64,000 nt of DNA from Paenibacillus sp. FSL R5-0345 (GCF_000758585.1 NZ_CP009281.1:5270001-5334000); one strand, 5' to 3'; numbered from the stretch's first letter, positions 36,506 to 45,627 are shown. The notes: generated from the sequence alone by a model not told the origin. Program-made: numbers and translations.

Positions 36506-37387
36506 TTATTCCCAAACCTTGTAGCCATCTTTGTCAACAACATTGCGGAATTCTTCAAGAAGCTTCAACGTTATTGGACCTGCATGTCCTTCTCCGATGA
36601 TGCGTCCGTCAATTTCACGCGCTGCAATAACCTCTGCTGCCGTTCCAGTGAAGAATACCTCGTCGGCGATGTAAACATCATGCATGCTGAATGGTTCTTC
36701 TTTCAGTTTAATACCCAATTTCTCGCATAGCTCGATGATAGCCTGACGTGTGATTCCTTCGAGCGCACCCAGATAGCAAGGTGGAGTGGTGACCACGCCA
36801 TTTTTGATGATGAAAATATTATCGCCAGATCCTTCAGTAACATATCCTTGAGCGTTCATCATAATCGCTTCATCGGCTTCTGCCAGATTGGACTGAATTT
36901 TCACTAGGATATTATTGAGATAGTTAAGTGATTTAATCTTCGGATTCAGTGCATCCGGAATATTACGGCGTTGGGATACAGAAACAGCACGAAGCCCATT
37001 AATGTACGCTTGCTCTGGGTAAATAGCTAATTGTTCAACGATAATGATTACGCTGGCTTTAGGGCAACGGCGTGGATCAAGACCCAAGTTACCAGGACCA
37101 CGGGATACGATCAGTCGAATATAACCGTTACGCATGTCGTTGAGGCGAATCGTTTCAGCCATAGCTTCCAGCATCTCGTCATAAGTGAGCGGAATGTCCA
37201 GCATGATCGACTTCGCCGAATCATAAAGTCTGTCCAAATGCTCTTTACATTTAAAAATATTACCGTTGTAGATACGAATACCTTCAAATATGCCGTCTCC
37301 ATACAAAAAACCGTGATCAAAAACGGATACCTTTGCATTTTCCTTAGTTACGTGTTGTCCATCCAGATAGATCCATTGTTCAGCCAT
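36506..37387 (-). CDS. ilvE: Branched-chain amino acid aminotransferase
   Basis: A 293-residue fold-type IV PLP enzyme that transfers the amino group between glutamate and the keto acids of valine, leucine and isoleucine. The Schiff-base lysine is in LNPKIKSLNYLNN, and the family signature EGSGDNIFIIKNG follows. FDHGFLYGDGIFEGIR is the substrate-binding N-terminal block. ATG 37387 (MAEQWIYLDG) has GGAGG about 12 bases upstream, overlapping the end of pheA. The frame extends to 37420 without a ribosome site. It is the last gene of the pheB-hom-thrB-pheA-ilvE operon and could also aminate aromatic keto acids. Confidence 0.95.
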   Translation of the reverse strand: MAEQWIYLDGQHVTKENAKVSVFDHGFLYGDGIFEGIRIYNGNIFKCKEHLDRLYDSAKSIMLDIPLTYDEMLEAMAETIRLNDMRNGYIRLIVSRGPGNLGLDPRRCPKASVIIIVEQLAIYPEQAYINGLRAVSVSQRRNIPDALNPKIKSLNYLNNILVKIQSNLAEADEAIMMNAQGYVTEGSGDNIFIIKNGVVTTPPCYLGALEGITRQAIIELCEKLGIKLKEEPFSMHDVYIADEVFFTGTAAEVIAAREIDGRIIGEGHAGPITLKLLEEFRNVVDKDGYKVWE

Positions 37388-37391
37388 GAAT

Positions 37392-38279
37392 TTACTGCAC
37401 CTCCGCTTTCTCTTCCTCATAGGTGTATGTGGGATACGAGCCCAGAATCCGTACCTGGCAGCCTAAAGCATTAATCTCTTCAATAGCCCCTGGCAGCAGG
37501 ACCGATTCTATCGGTTCCAGCACATCAATATAAAAATAATAAGTACCCAGCTTTTTTTTCGTTGGTCGTGATTCAATACGCGATAAATTCAGCTTTCGCC
37601 AAGAAAAGGCAGCGAGAACCTGATGCAAAGCACCTGGAAAATCCTCAGGCAGCGTTACTAGGACACTCGTCTTTACACCATTGCTGCTCCGTGGAAGATC
37701 TACCTTCTGCGGACCGACAAGGACAAATCTTGTGTAGTTGTTGTTGTGATCTGTAACTTTCCGATCAACAATCTCCAGTCCATGAGTAGCTGCACCAAGC
37801 GCAGTACCGATCGCAGCCCAACCCTTTCCAGGATTGTTCTTAACGATTTCAACAGCTTCAGAGGTACTTCCGACCGACTCCAGTTCAGCCCAAGGTGCAT
37901 GCTTCCGAACAAATTGCATACACTGTGCCATTGCAACAGGATGCGAAAGGATTTTTTTCACTTTAGTGAAATCCTTATTACCGTTCGTATCTCTGAATTC
38001 CAGCGGGTGACCGATGAGATTCTGTATCGATGGAAAGATCCATTCCGCCTGCATAGGTAGATCAACTTCATTAATAAGCCAATCAATATGGAGACTAACC
38101 GAACCTTCAATAGTATTCTCAATCGGGATAACGCTGTAATCAGTGGCTCCACCATCCGTAGAGAGAAAGACATCGGAAATTAACTTGTGATGCACAATTT
38201 TTACAGGCTCACCGTTAAACAAATGCAGCAGCGCTTCGTGAGATACTGAGCCCTGCGGCAATACCGCTATTGATTTCAT
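37392..38279 (-). CDS. pheA: Prephenate dehydratase
   Basis: A 295-residue prephenate dehydratase, which converts prephenate to phenylpyruvate for phenylalanine synthesis. The catalytic block NNNYTRFVLVG contains the essential Thr. The C-terminal ACT domain (ESRPTKKKLGTYYFYID) carries the Glu-Ser-Arg-Pro motif that binds phenylalanine for feedback inhibition. There is no chorismate mutase domain, as in other Gram-positive bacteria. Its ATG overlaps the thrB stop by four bases, and ilvE follows 4 bases after its own stop, so the three genes are tightly coupled. Confidence 0.95.
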   Translation of the reverse strand: MKSIAVLPQGSVSHEALLHLFNGEPVKIVHHKLISDVFLSTDGGATDYSVIPIENTIEGSVSLHIDWLINEVDLPMQAEWIFPSIQNLIGHPLEFRDTNGNKDFTKVKKILSHPVAMAQCMQFVRKHAPWAELESVGSTSEAVEIVKNNPGKGWAAIGTALGAATHGLEIVDRKVTDHNNNYTRFVLVGPQKVDLPRSSNGVKTSVLVTLPEDFPGALHQVLAAFSWRKLNLSRIESRPTKKKLGTYYFYIDVLEPIESVLLPGAIEEINALGCQVRILGSYPTYTYEEEKAEVQ

Positions 38280-39256
38280 GACCGTACTTCTCCTTTTATC
38301 ATATCCAAAAATGATACGTTTTGCATCTCGTTTCTTTTAAGCAGCTCTGATGTAACACCTGAAGTACAAGGCATCAGCCAGCAAGTCTTAGCAGAGATGC
38401 CGTGTTCTTGCATCGTATTCTTCAGAAAAGCCTCAAGCTCACTCTTACGAGTCTCACGGCGATCAACTAAACACAGTAGCGTAGGGCCGGCACCGCTAAG
38501 TGCGATCCCTAAAGCACCATGTTTAGGTGCTTCCGCGAGCAGCTTCTCCATGCCTGGAATAAGCGCTGCCCGATAAGGTTGATGCAAACGATCCTGCATC
38601 GCTCTACTGATCAGGTCAAGCCGACCTGATGCAAACGATGCCGTCATTAAAGAGGTTCTACTGATGTTGTACACAGCATCACTAACTGAGATTTCTGTTG
38701 GAAGCACTCCCCGTGCTTTTGTGGTTTCCAGCTCGAATTCAGGAATAACCACGAGAACCTCAAGGTCTTGAGGTGGATCAAGGCGAACGTAATCCGCATG
38801 ATCACCGTCCCACACTGCGGTAATGATGCCACCAAATAAGGAAGCTCCTACATTGTCAGGATGCTTCTCAAGCTGGGTAGCCATATCAAACAGCTTCGCA
38901 TCATCGAGCGGAGAGCCGATCATCGTATTAGCTGCGACCATGCCCCCAATGATGGCCGAGGCACTGCTGCCGAGTCCACGCGTAAGCGGAATCTCAGAGT
39001 ACATCGAAATAGATATTTCAGGCACCGTAACGCCAGCCTCTGCAAATATCATTTGAGCGACCTTATAGAGTAAATTACTCTTATCCCGAGCCACTCCCTT
39101 CATCTCGTCACCATATAGATGAAAAACTGTCTCCTCTGCTTCCTCCATCTCAATCCAGGCATACAGCGGCAATGCCATGCCAAGAGTATCGAAGCCCGGA
39201 CCAAGATTGGCAGTACTAGCAGGTACTTTAACCCTTGCTACTCCATAAGTACTCAT
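38276..39256 (-). CDS. thrB: Homoserine kinase
   Basis: A 326-residue GHMP-family kinase that phosphorylates homoserine on the way to threonine. The ATP-binding loop is PLTRGLGSSASAIIGG. The N-terminal VKVPASTANLGPGFDTLG and the C-terminal ALSGAGPTLLCL are family blocks. The start is set at ATG 39256 because AAGGAG (39269-39274) lies 12 bases upstream; the longer frame at ATG 39280 contains that ribosome site and has none of its own. It follows hom, which supplies its substrate. Confidence 0.94.
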   Translation of the reverse strand: MSTYGVARVKVPASTANLGPGFDTLGMALPLYAWIEMEEAEETVFHLYGDEMKGVARDKSNLLYKVAQMIFAEAGVTVPEISISMYSEIPLTRGLGSSASAIIGGMVAANTMIGSPLDDAKLFDMATQLEKHPDNVGASLFGGIITAVWDGDHADYVRLDPPQDLEVLVVIPEFELETTKARGVLPTEISVSDAVYNISRTSLMTASFASGRLDLISRAMQDRLHQPYRAALIPGMEKLLAEAPKHGALGIALSGAGPTLLCLVDRRETRKSELEAFLKNTMQEHGISAKTCWLMPCTSGVTSELLKRNEMQNVSFLDMIKGEVRS

Positions 39257-39315
39257 AACAGGTGCAATCTCCTTACTCATTGTTTAAATATAGAAAGTAT
39301 AGTCCATCTACAGTG

Positions 39316-40602
39316 CTAACCTTCCACACGATAATGACTCTTGATCCGGTGGATGACTTTCAGTTCCTTAAAGTGGCGCAGCACTTTATTCATACTTGCT
39401 TTGCTGGCGTTATGGGTAACAATAATAATCTCCGCATCAGGATTATTTGGATTGGCTTGTTGAACTACCGAATCAAGACTCACATCATACTCGGCAAACA
39501 CCTGAGTAATCTTGGCCAATACACCTGCTTTATCATCAACGTGTAAAAGTAGGAAGTTTTTATAAAAGATATCCTCATCACTCTTAAGCTTCTTCTGCTT
39601 ATAAGGTACTTTTTGCTTCAATCCATTAACACCCAGCTTGAGGTTCTTAATAATGGCTACCAAGTCAGCTACTATCGAAGTTGCTGTTGGCATTGCACCC
39701 GCGCCCGCACCATAGAACATCGTTTCTCCTACCGCTTCACCATAAACATAAACTGCATTGAAGACACCATTTACGGATGCAAGCGGATGACTTGTTCGAA
39801 TCAAGGTCGGTTGAACACTGATACTAAATTCCTCATCCTGACGTTCAGCGATACCCAGAAGCTTGATTTCATATCCGAGACGCTTCGCAAAAGCAATATC
39901 GGCTTTACTCACTTTTGAAATCCCGCTCACACTTACATCATGTAGCTCCACGTTAGTGCGGAAGCCTAAGGTTCCGAGAATCGCCATTTTGCGGGCAGCA
40001 TCCAGACCTTCAACATCGGAAGTTGGATCGGCCTCTGCATATCCTAGATCCTGCGCTTCTTTTAACACATCATTGTAGGATGCGCCTTCTTGACTCATTT
40101 TGGTTAGTATGTAATTAGTTGTTCCATTTACAATTCCAATAATCTTCATGATCTTATCTGAAGAAAAGCCTTCGATAAGCGTCCGAATAATCGGAATGCC
40201 ACCCGCAACGCTAGCCTCATAAAAGACATCACATTGCTTCTCTTGCGCCTTAGCCAGAATCTCCGAACCGTGCAGCGCCATCAAATCCTTGTTCGCAGTT
40301 ACGACATGCTTACCGCGGTCCAAAGCTTCAAGAATATATTCCTTTGTTCCATCGACACCACCCATCACTTCAACGATTACATCAATTTCAGGATCACGAA
40401 TAACATCCCATGGATCTGTTGTTATTTTGGCAGGGTCAACCTCAATATCACGTGGCTTATTGGAATTATTCACCGCTATGCGCTCAATGAGTATTGGAGA
40501 GCCTACTTGACTGCTCAAATCCTCTTGATTTCCTTCCACGATACGAACTACACCTGTACCAACTGTTCCCAGACCCAGCAACCCTACTTTAACCGGCTTC
40601 AT
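39316..40602 (-). CDS. hom: Homoserine dehydrogenase
   Basis: A 428-residue homoserine dehydrogenase reducing aspartate semialdehyde to homoserine. The NAD(P)-binding motif is VGLLGLGTVGTGVVRI. The catalytic lysines are expected in the block around EGLDAARKMAILGTLGF. The C-terminal ACT domain (LLHVDDKAGVLAKITQVF) is the usual threonine-sensing module of Gram-positive enzymes. The ATG follows AGGAGGATACAG. It lies 36 bases after pheB and 59 before thrB. Confidence 0.96.
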   Translation of the reverse strand: MKPVKVGLLGLGTVGTGVVRIVEGNQEDLSSQVGSPILIERIAVNNSNKPRDIEVDPAKITTDPWDVIRDPEIDVIVEVMGGVDGTKEYILEALDRGKHVVTANKDLMALHGSEILAKAQEKQCDVFYEASVAGGIPIIRTLIEGFSSDKIMKIIGIVNGTTNYILTKMSQEGASYNDVLKEAQDLGYAEADPTSDVEGLDAARKMAILGTLGFRTNVELHDVSVSGISKVSKADIAFAKRLGYEIKLLGIAERQDEEFSISVQPTLIRTSHPLASVNGVFNAVYVYGEAVGETMFYGAGAGAMPTATSIVADLVAIIKNLKLGVNGLKQKVPYKQKKLKSDEDIFYKNFLLLHVDDKAGVLAKITQVFAEYDVSLDSVVQQANPNNPDAEIIIVTHNASKASMNKVLRHFKELKVIHRIKSHYRVEG

Positions 40603-40638
40603 CTGTATCCTCCTAAAAGTTTTACGTATATAACTTCT

Positions 40639-41076
40639 CTATCCCTGTCCAACGATTAGGGCGCGCTTCACTCCCGGAATATTCTTCAGACTATCAAGCA
40701 TCTCTCCGAGCTCCTCATTCAAATGTGAGATTTCCACGGAAATCACCACATTCGCTCGTCCTTGTAGCGGAATACTCTGGTGAATCGTCAGCACGTTAGC
40801 CCCATGTCCCGCCACAGATCCTAGAACCTTGGAGAGCATCCCAGATTCATGTTCCAAATCCATGGAGATCGTAACAATTCGCTCACGTTCGAGCTGATGG
40901 ATCAGGTGAATGCCATCCTTGTATTTATAAAAAGCACTTCGGCTTAATCCTACCTGTTCTACACCCTCATGTACGGTCTTCGCATCCCCGGCCTCAAGCA
41001 ATTGTTTGACCTGCATTGTCTTAAGTACGGCATCAGGTAATATGTCCTCACGGACCAAATAATAGCGTTCTTTCAC
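40639..41076 (-). CDS. pheB: ACT-domain protein PheB
   Basis: A 145-residue protein matching PheB of Bacillus along its length. The N-terminus YYLVREDILPDAV is followed by a helix-turn-helix-like segment (VHEGVEQVGLSRSAFYKYKD) and a C-terminal ACT domain (ESGMLSKVLGSVAGHGANVL). Although once linked to chorismate mutase, its role is regulatory or unknown. GTG 41076 fits the GAGGTGAGG site and the known N-terminus; a GTG at 41088 is also in frame. It is the first gene of the amino-acid operon, directly behind a good promoter. Confidence 0.9.
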   Translation of the reverse strand: MKERYYLVREDILPDAVLKTMQVKQLLEAGDAKTVHEGVEQVGLSRSAFYKYKDGIHLIHQLERERIVTISMDLEHESGMLSKVLGSVAGHGANVLTIHQSIPLQGRANVVISVEISHLNEELGEMLDSLKNIPGVKRALIVGQG

Positions 41077-41118
41077 GAACGTCCTCACCTCAAAGACTTT
41101 TGTGTTTTCTTAGTGGAC

Positions 41119-41148
41119 ATTATATCGGAAAAGACTTATAAAATGCAA
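41119..41148 (-). promoter_or_regulatory. Promoter of the pheB-hom-thrB-pheA-ilvE operon
   Basis: TTGCAT (41143-41148) and TATAAT (41119-41124) are 18 bases apart on the minus strand, about 43 bases before the pheB start. No T-box or attenuator-like hairpin was seen between promoter and start. Confidence 0.65.
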
Positions 41149-41191
41149 TAACTTTATATGTATACTCTGAGGTCGGGGAGTTCGGTGCAGC

Positions 41192-41213
41192 AAAACCCCC
41201 GGATTCCCGGGGG
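41192..41213 (-). terminator. Terminator of the SPFH/zinc-ribbon cluster
   Basis: A CCCCCGG/CCGGGGG stem with a 4-base loop is followed on the minus strand by TTTTGCTG, about 20 bases after the last gene of the cluster. Confidence 0.75.
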
Positions 41214-41234
41214 CAGCAGACAATCGTATGTACA

Positions 41235-42596
41235 CTAACTGTATGGAATCGTCGTCCCGCAATAGTCACAGATTTTATCCTGCCCAGGAAGTACTCTACT
41301 CTTAGCACCGCAACTCGAACAAACGATGGATTTCGGCAGTTGGACAGGTGGCTTAGGCCTATTCTCCGGTAATGACTGCCGCCCAGATGATGGCTGGTTC
41401 TCTGATGCCGCGGAGGGCTGTGCCCGGTCAGGATGCACAAGATTGGGCGGTTGTTTATCTAAGAGCTTAACACGTCCTTCATAATAGACAAGATCAGAAG
41501 CAAGTAACCCCCATCTCACCAAATACCGTAGGTCTCTACGTACATCATCTTCACTTTGTTTCGTGATATCAGCTAAATTACCAATATGTCTAACATCATC
41601 CACTATGATCAGCATGAGATACTTCTTGCACAGAAAATCAAAGTTTTCTGTTGCGAAGGTAGCCCTCCCTGCAAAGCTGTCCGCCGGAATTATAAAGATC
41701 AAGTAGAGGACCACCAGAATGATCAATAAAGTGAACCACTTAAAATCCCCTTTGTAGGTCCCCACGGCGAAGAGGACGGCAAGTTCCATAAAAGCTCCCA
41801 TACATACATGATAGAGCAATTTGTAGTTAAATGATTTCCGCTCATTCTTATAATGAGTGCTTACAAAACGAAGCATCGCAAGTACAAACCCAAGCGGAGC
41901 AAACAAATAGGCAATCGCCATGATGATTCGATCAAACACTGTCCGGTCTCGCTTGTTACGGTAGCGAAGGTTATTCTCAGGAGCACGCACCAGTGCTTGT
42001 GCCCGTTTGGAATAAATAAGCTTCGGCGGCATTTTTACAAATGGATTGTCTACACGTCCTTCATAATAAACAATATCTGGAGAAAGTACTCCCTGATCTT
42101 TTAAATATTCCAAAACCTCGCGGACGTTCTCTTCACTGAATCCGCGAATATCGGATAGGCTGCCGATATGCCTTATGCCGTCCACAAGAACCAATGCGAT
42201 ATAGTCATTGCAAAGATAGGTGAATCCCTCTCTCCATCCTACGGCCCTAACCGACAATTTGATGGCAGGAATCCTAAACAATGCGTAGATAATCACCAGC
42301 CTGATCAAGAGTGCGACATAATCGATTTGACCGAGTAGCTTACTAATAATGAAATAGATCGCCAATTCTACAAAGGCACCCATACACGCATGATAAAACA
42401 GGTTAATATTGCTTGCTTTGCGCTGTCTCTTGGAATGTGTAGATAATAACCGAATGGCAGCCAATATAAAGCCAACCGGAGCAAATATATACGCAAACAC
42501 AATAGTCGTATAATCAAACGCCGTCCGCTCATATTCATGCTTATACACGGGCTTTCCCGATGTCGGCGGCTGTCTGCGTATATCCAATCCACTCAT
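41235..42596 (-). CDS. Membrane protein with two repeated units and a C-terminal zinc ribbon
   Basis: A 453-residue protein of no recognised family. It contains two copies of a unit of about 200 residues (about 15-205 and 210-400). Each has four hydrophobic segments (for example FDYTTIVFAYIFAPVGFILA) and a cytoplasmic part ending in a winged-helix-like block (VRHIGNLADITKQSEDDVRR, then YLVRWGLL and VYYEGR). A Pro/Ser-rich linker leads to one zinc ribbon (CSSCG, 17 residues, CDYCG). The neighbouring 256-residue protein is a single-unit paralog. The cluster recalls Bacillus YdjG/YdjH, zinc-ribbon membrane partners of SPFH protein YdjI, but the match is by architecture only. The start has AAGGGGATT upstream. 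Confidence 0.7.
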   Translation of the reverse strand: MSGLDIRRQPPTSGKPVYKHEYERTAFDYTTIVFAYIFAPVGFILAAIRLLSTHSKRQRKASNINLFYHACMGAFVELAIYFIISKLLGQIDYVALLIRLVIIYALFRIPAIKLSVRAVGWREGFTYLCNDYIALVLVDGIRHIGSLSDIRGFSEENVREVLEYLKDQGVLSPDIVYYEGRVDNPFVKMPPKLIYSKRAQALVRAPENNLRYRNKRDRTVFDRIIMAIAYLFAPLGFVLAMLRFVSTHYKNERKSFNYKLLYHVCMGAFMELAVLFAVGTYKGDFKWFTLLIILVVLYLIFIIPADSFAGRATFATENFDFLCKKYLMLIIVDDVRHIGNLADITKQSEDDVRRDLRYLVRWGLLASDLVYYEGRVKLLDKQPPNLVHPDRAQPSAASENQPSSGRQSLPENRPKPPVQLPKSIVCSSCGAKSRVLPGQDKICDYCGTTIPYS

Positions 42597-42662
42597 TTTG
42601 TCTTTAATCCCCTTATTTATGTAATCCTATATGCGATGCAGCTAATCTGTTGGTTGACGGCA

Positions 42663-43433
42663 TTAACTATACGATATCATTGTTCCACAATAATCACAGC
42701 TCTTGGACTGACTAGGCTGAACCGTGTTCTGTGCTCCGCAGCCCGGACAACGAATGGACTTAGGCAGTTGCGGCGAGGACTGAGGTTGAGTATGAACCTG
42801 CTGTCCCGAGGCTTGGGCTCCGAAGCCTGATGGCCTTCCAGGATGAACAAGATTAGGTGCTGTCATGGATGGATCTGGCGTCTGGCGCCCCTCCGAAAGG
42901 ACAATATCAATATCTAGTAATCCTTTATTCTTTAGATACTGGACATCCCTCCGTACATCACTTTCGCTTATACCTATCCGTTCTGCTATACTGCCGACAT
43001 ATCGGATATTTTTATTTTGAATCAGCTCTATATAAGAAGTGTTAAGTTTAGAAAGTGTATATTTAGCTTTTGCTGTCACACTCGCAAGAATAAAAGCCGG
43101 AATCAAAAATATGACTGCAAGGAAAATCTGGATCGTTAATAATTCGGAAGTTCCAGTGTTTCCACTCATGGTATCCACAAACATTGCAATAGAGAGCTCA
43201 ACAAATCCTCCGATAAATACATGCATGAGCAGATTTAGATTGGTGGGCCTCCGGTAATTTTTATAATGGGTCAGCATCAACCGTAACAATGCAAGGACGA
43301 GTCCAATGGGCATGAATAAATAAGCTGCCGCTAGAATGACATAATCAAACCCAGTCCGATCTAATTTAATCAGAGGAACCGCTGCACTCCCCGCTGGGTT
43401 CGGTGACGGCTCTTGTATGTTCAATCTGTTCAT
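42663..43433 (-). CDS. Membrane protein with one unit and a C-terminal zinc ribbon
   Basis: A 256-residue paralog of the next gene downstream. It has one copy of the same unit: hydrophobic segments from GFDYVILAAAYLFMPIGLVL onward, a winged-helix-like block (SIAERIGISESDVRRDVQYL) and IVLSEGR. A linker rich in Gln, Pro and Ser ends in a zinc ribbon (CPGCG, then CDYCGTMISYS). Both proteins share the odd C-terminal Tyr-Ser. The winged-helix part may bind protein rather than DNA, given the membrane location. GGAGG lies 11 bases before the ATG. It probably forms a complex with the SPFH protein of the operon. Confidence 0.7.
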   Translation of the reverse strand: MNRLNIQEPSPNPAGSAAVPLIKLDRTGFDYVILAAAYLFMPIGLVLALLRLMLTHYKNYRRPTNLNLLMHVFIGGFVELSIAMFVDTMSGNTGTSELLTIQIFLAVIFLIPAFILASVTAKAKYTLSKLNTSYIELIQNKNIRYVGSIAERIGISESDVRRDVQYLKNKGLLDIDIVLSEGRQTPDPSMTAPNLVHPGRPSGFGAQASGQQVHTQPQSSPQLPKSIRCPGCGAQNTVQPSQSKSCDYCGTMISYS

Positions 43434-43448
43434 GTAGTTATTTTCCTC

Positions 43449-44195
43449 CTATTTAAGTGCCGCTAATTCCCGATTTCGCCGCTCTAGAGTAGCTTTAATA
43501 CTGTCGGCCATTTCGTTGATTTCAGCTTGCCAGTTCTCATGTGGCTCATTTGTCATGAGCAGCAGCTTCACATGATCATGCAACAGGGAGATCTGCTGAT
43601 GCATGATATCCTCAGTAGCATATAAAGATGAATCTGAAACAGGATCGCTGAACTTAAATTGATCTTGCAACTTATTGAGCATCTTCACAAGCGTTTCAGA
43701 TTCGGGATCCTTCCAGCTGCTTGCCAGCGCTCTGATCTCGTTTATTTCACTCTGATGCTGCCGAAATGCTTGTAAGGATCTCCGCAGTTGCTGTTCTTCT
43801 GTTCCGGCATTCCATCCATAGATCCCGATCACAGCCAGTGTGATTCCACCAATCAAAAGAATCAGCAGTTGCACGGCAGCATACCACAAAGGAGACATCT
43901 CCAGCAGCCAATCAAAAACAATAGCTGATACGAATACGACAGCCGCATAGATTCCCGTGATGAATGCACCACTGAGAAGAACGGGTGAGGTTCTCTGAAC
44001 ACTACCTGCACTACGGAGCCAAAAAATACAATAGCCATACACCACACTCTCCGCCAGCAGAACAGCAACTAGCGAAGTCACGAATCGAAACAGGGATTCA
44101 GAGAAGCCTAATCCTATAAAGGAGAACACCGTTAGTATTATAGCAGCAACATAAATAATGGTGATGATACGAATATAGCTTTTACCCTTGTTCAT
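43449..44195 (-). CDS. Membrane protein with cytoplasmic coiled-coil tail
   Basis: A 248-residue protein with no recognised family. About four hydrophobic segments fill residues 8-130 (IITIIYVAAIILTVFSFIGL is the first). A mostly helical, charged tail of about 115 residues follows, likely coiled coil (EEQQLRRSLQAFRQHQSEIN, ADSIKATLERRNRELAALK). It starts 11 bases after the SPFH gene, with AAGGAGG 5 bases before its ATG, so it belongs to the same operon. The shape suggests a membrane anchor or assembly partner for the SPFH protein. Confidence 0.6.
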   Translation of the reverse strand: MNKGKSYIRIITIIYVAAIILTVFSFIGLGFSESLFRFVTSLVAVLLAESVVYGYCIFWLRSAGSVQRTSPVLLSGAFITGIYAAVVFVSAIVFDWLLEMSPLWYAAVQLLILLIGGITLAVIGIYGWNAGTEEQQLRRSLQAFRQHQSEINEIRALASSWKDPESETLVKMLNKLQDQFKFSDPVSDSSLYATEDIMHQQISLLHDHVKLLLMTNEPHENWQAEINEMADSIKATLERRNRELAALK

Positions 44196-44206
44196 TACGT
44201 CCTCCT

Positions 44207-45526
44207 TCAGCCTGCCTTAGTTCCACACTCAGCACAGAATTTCTGTCCAGGCTTCAGCTCATGCCCACAGCCTCCGCATTTAATAACCAAGCTGTCTCCA
44301 CAATGAGGACAGAATTTTACCCCTGGCGATACCATTTCTCCACATTTGCCACAGGCCTTAGGCATTTCTTTTCCACAAGAGACACAGGAAGAAGCACCCT
44401 CAGGATTATCCGCTCCACAGGTTGGACAAGCTCGATAAGGATTACCACAGCCAGGACAGAACTTGGCTCCAGGTTTCAGTTCATGTCCACACTCCAAACA
44501 ATTGATCTTATTTCCGGACGGCGTACTTTGCTGAATGCTCTCCAGAGCATGCCCACAGCCGCTGCAGAACCTTCCCTCTACAGGATTCATAACCCCACAC
44601 TTCGAACAGGAGCGTTCTTGACGTACAACTGTTGTCCCTGAATCAAAACTCATCCCTCGGGTCATACGGTTTACCATATCCATAGCCGGACCAGCGAATC
44701 CCATTCCAAGCCCAAGTCCCATCCCAGTGTTCATCATACCTACACCAAGATTGCCAGGATTGCCGGCTGCTTTCTCCATCGTGTTAAAGCCCCGCTCTTG
44801 CTGGTAATTGAAACCGATAATATCCATTTCTGCTTTTTTAGCTAAAGCTTCCTTTAATCGAATCGTTGCCGGATCATCATCAGGAATATTGATCGAATCA
44901 ATATAGAAGTTATTCAGCTCAAGACCATTATCCAGAAAAGTCGATGCTAACCGCCCCTGGATATGCTTTGAGATCTCTGCAACATAAGCATTAATCTCCA
45001 GAATACTGATTTGCTTATGTACAAGGTAGGATGAGATCAGTTCATTAATATTCGACATAAGCAAGCCGCGGAAATAATTAACCAGTGTATCGTGATCAAA
45101 CTGAGGAAGCGTTCCAACGAGCTGCAATAAAAATTTACGTGGATTATCGACCTTTACACCAAACTGTCCGAAGGAACGAACAGAAATCATAATTTTATAT
45201 TTAGGATCTTGGAGTTGTAAAGGTGCGCTTGTTCCCCATTTAACATTCATCGAGTTAGTCTTGTTCACATACCATACTTCTGCTGTAAATGGTGACTTCC
45301 CGCCGAAAGGGAGATTAACGATACTAGATAAAATAGGTATATTGGCGGTGCTTAGGGTATGTCTTCCTGCCGAAAAGGAATCAAGCGCCTGTCCTCCTTT
45401 GAACAGGATCGCTTCCTGAGATTCATTAACGATTAGCTGAGTCCATGTTCCTAGCTCTTGGTTAGGATATTTCCATGCGAAAATCCCTGGAGGACCGTCG
45501 TACTTCACCACTTCTATAATTGCCAT
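44207..45526 (-). CDS. SPFH-domain protein with five zinc ribbons (YdjI-like)
   Basis: A 439-residue protein of the SPFH (band 7/flotillin-like) group called virion core protein-like, as in Bacillus YdjI. Residues 1 to about 235 are the SPFH part (VVKYDGPPGIFAWKYPNQEL, GLELNNFYIDSINIPDDDP). A Gly/Met-rich hydrophobic stretch (about 255-285) follows. Five tandem zinc ribbons fill the C-terminus (from CSKCGVMNPVEGRFCSGCG to CGGCGHELKPGQKFCAECG), each with paired CxxC motifs about 12 residues apart. Proteins of this type organise membrane patches; in Bacillus YdjI works with PspA in envelope stress. No pspA gene is present here. ATG 45526 follows AAGGA. It is the first gene of a four-gene operon. 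Confidence 0.82.
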   Translation of the reverse strand: MAIIEVVKYDGPPGIFAWKYPNQELGTWTQLIVNESQEAILFKGGQALDSFSAGRHTLSTANIPILSSIVNLPFGGKSPFTAEVWYVNKTNSMNVKWGTSAPLQLQDPKYKIMISVRSFGQFGVKVDNPRKFLLQLVGTLPQFDHDTLVNYFRGLLMSNINELISSYLVHKQISILEINAYVAEISKHIQGRLASTFLDNGLELNNFYIDSINIPDDDPATIRLKEALAKKAEMDIIGFNYQQERGFNTMEKAAGNPGNLGVGMMNTGMGLGLGMGFAGPAMDMVNRMTRGMSFDSGTTVVRQERSCSKCGVMNPVEGRFCSGCGHALESIQQSTPSGNKINCLECGHELKPGAKFCPGCGNPYRACPTCGADNPEGASSCVSCGKEMPKACGKCGEMVSPGVKFCPHCGDSLVIKCGGCGHELKPGQKFCAECGTKAG

Positions 45527-45613
45527 CTGCTATTCCTTCTTTCATCATCTATGATATACGAATAACGTATGTGTTCCCGGTTGGGAATAAGTGTATTTCG
45601 ATATTTATTGTAT

Positions 45614-45627
45614 ACGATATATATCGT
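45614..45627. promoter_or_regulatory. 14-bp palindrome upstream of the SPFH operon
   Basis: A perfect palindrome, ACGATATATATCGT, with a further CGATAT half-site 15 bases away at 45599-45604. It lies about 90 bases before the SPFH start and could be a repressor operator. A sigma factor type could not be assigned. Confidence 0.4.
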
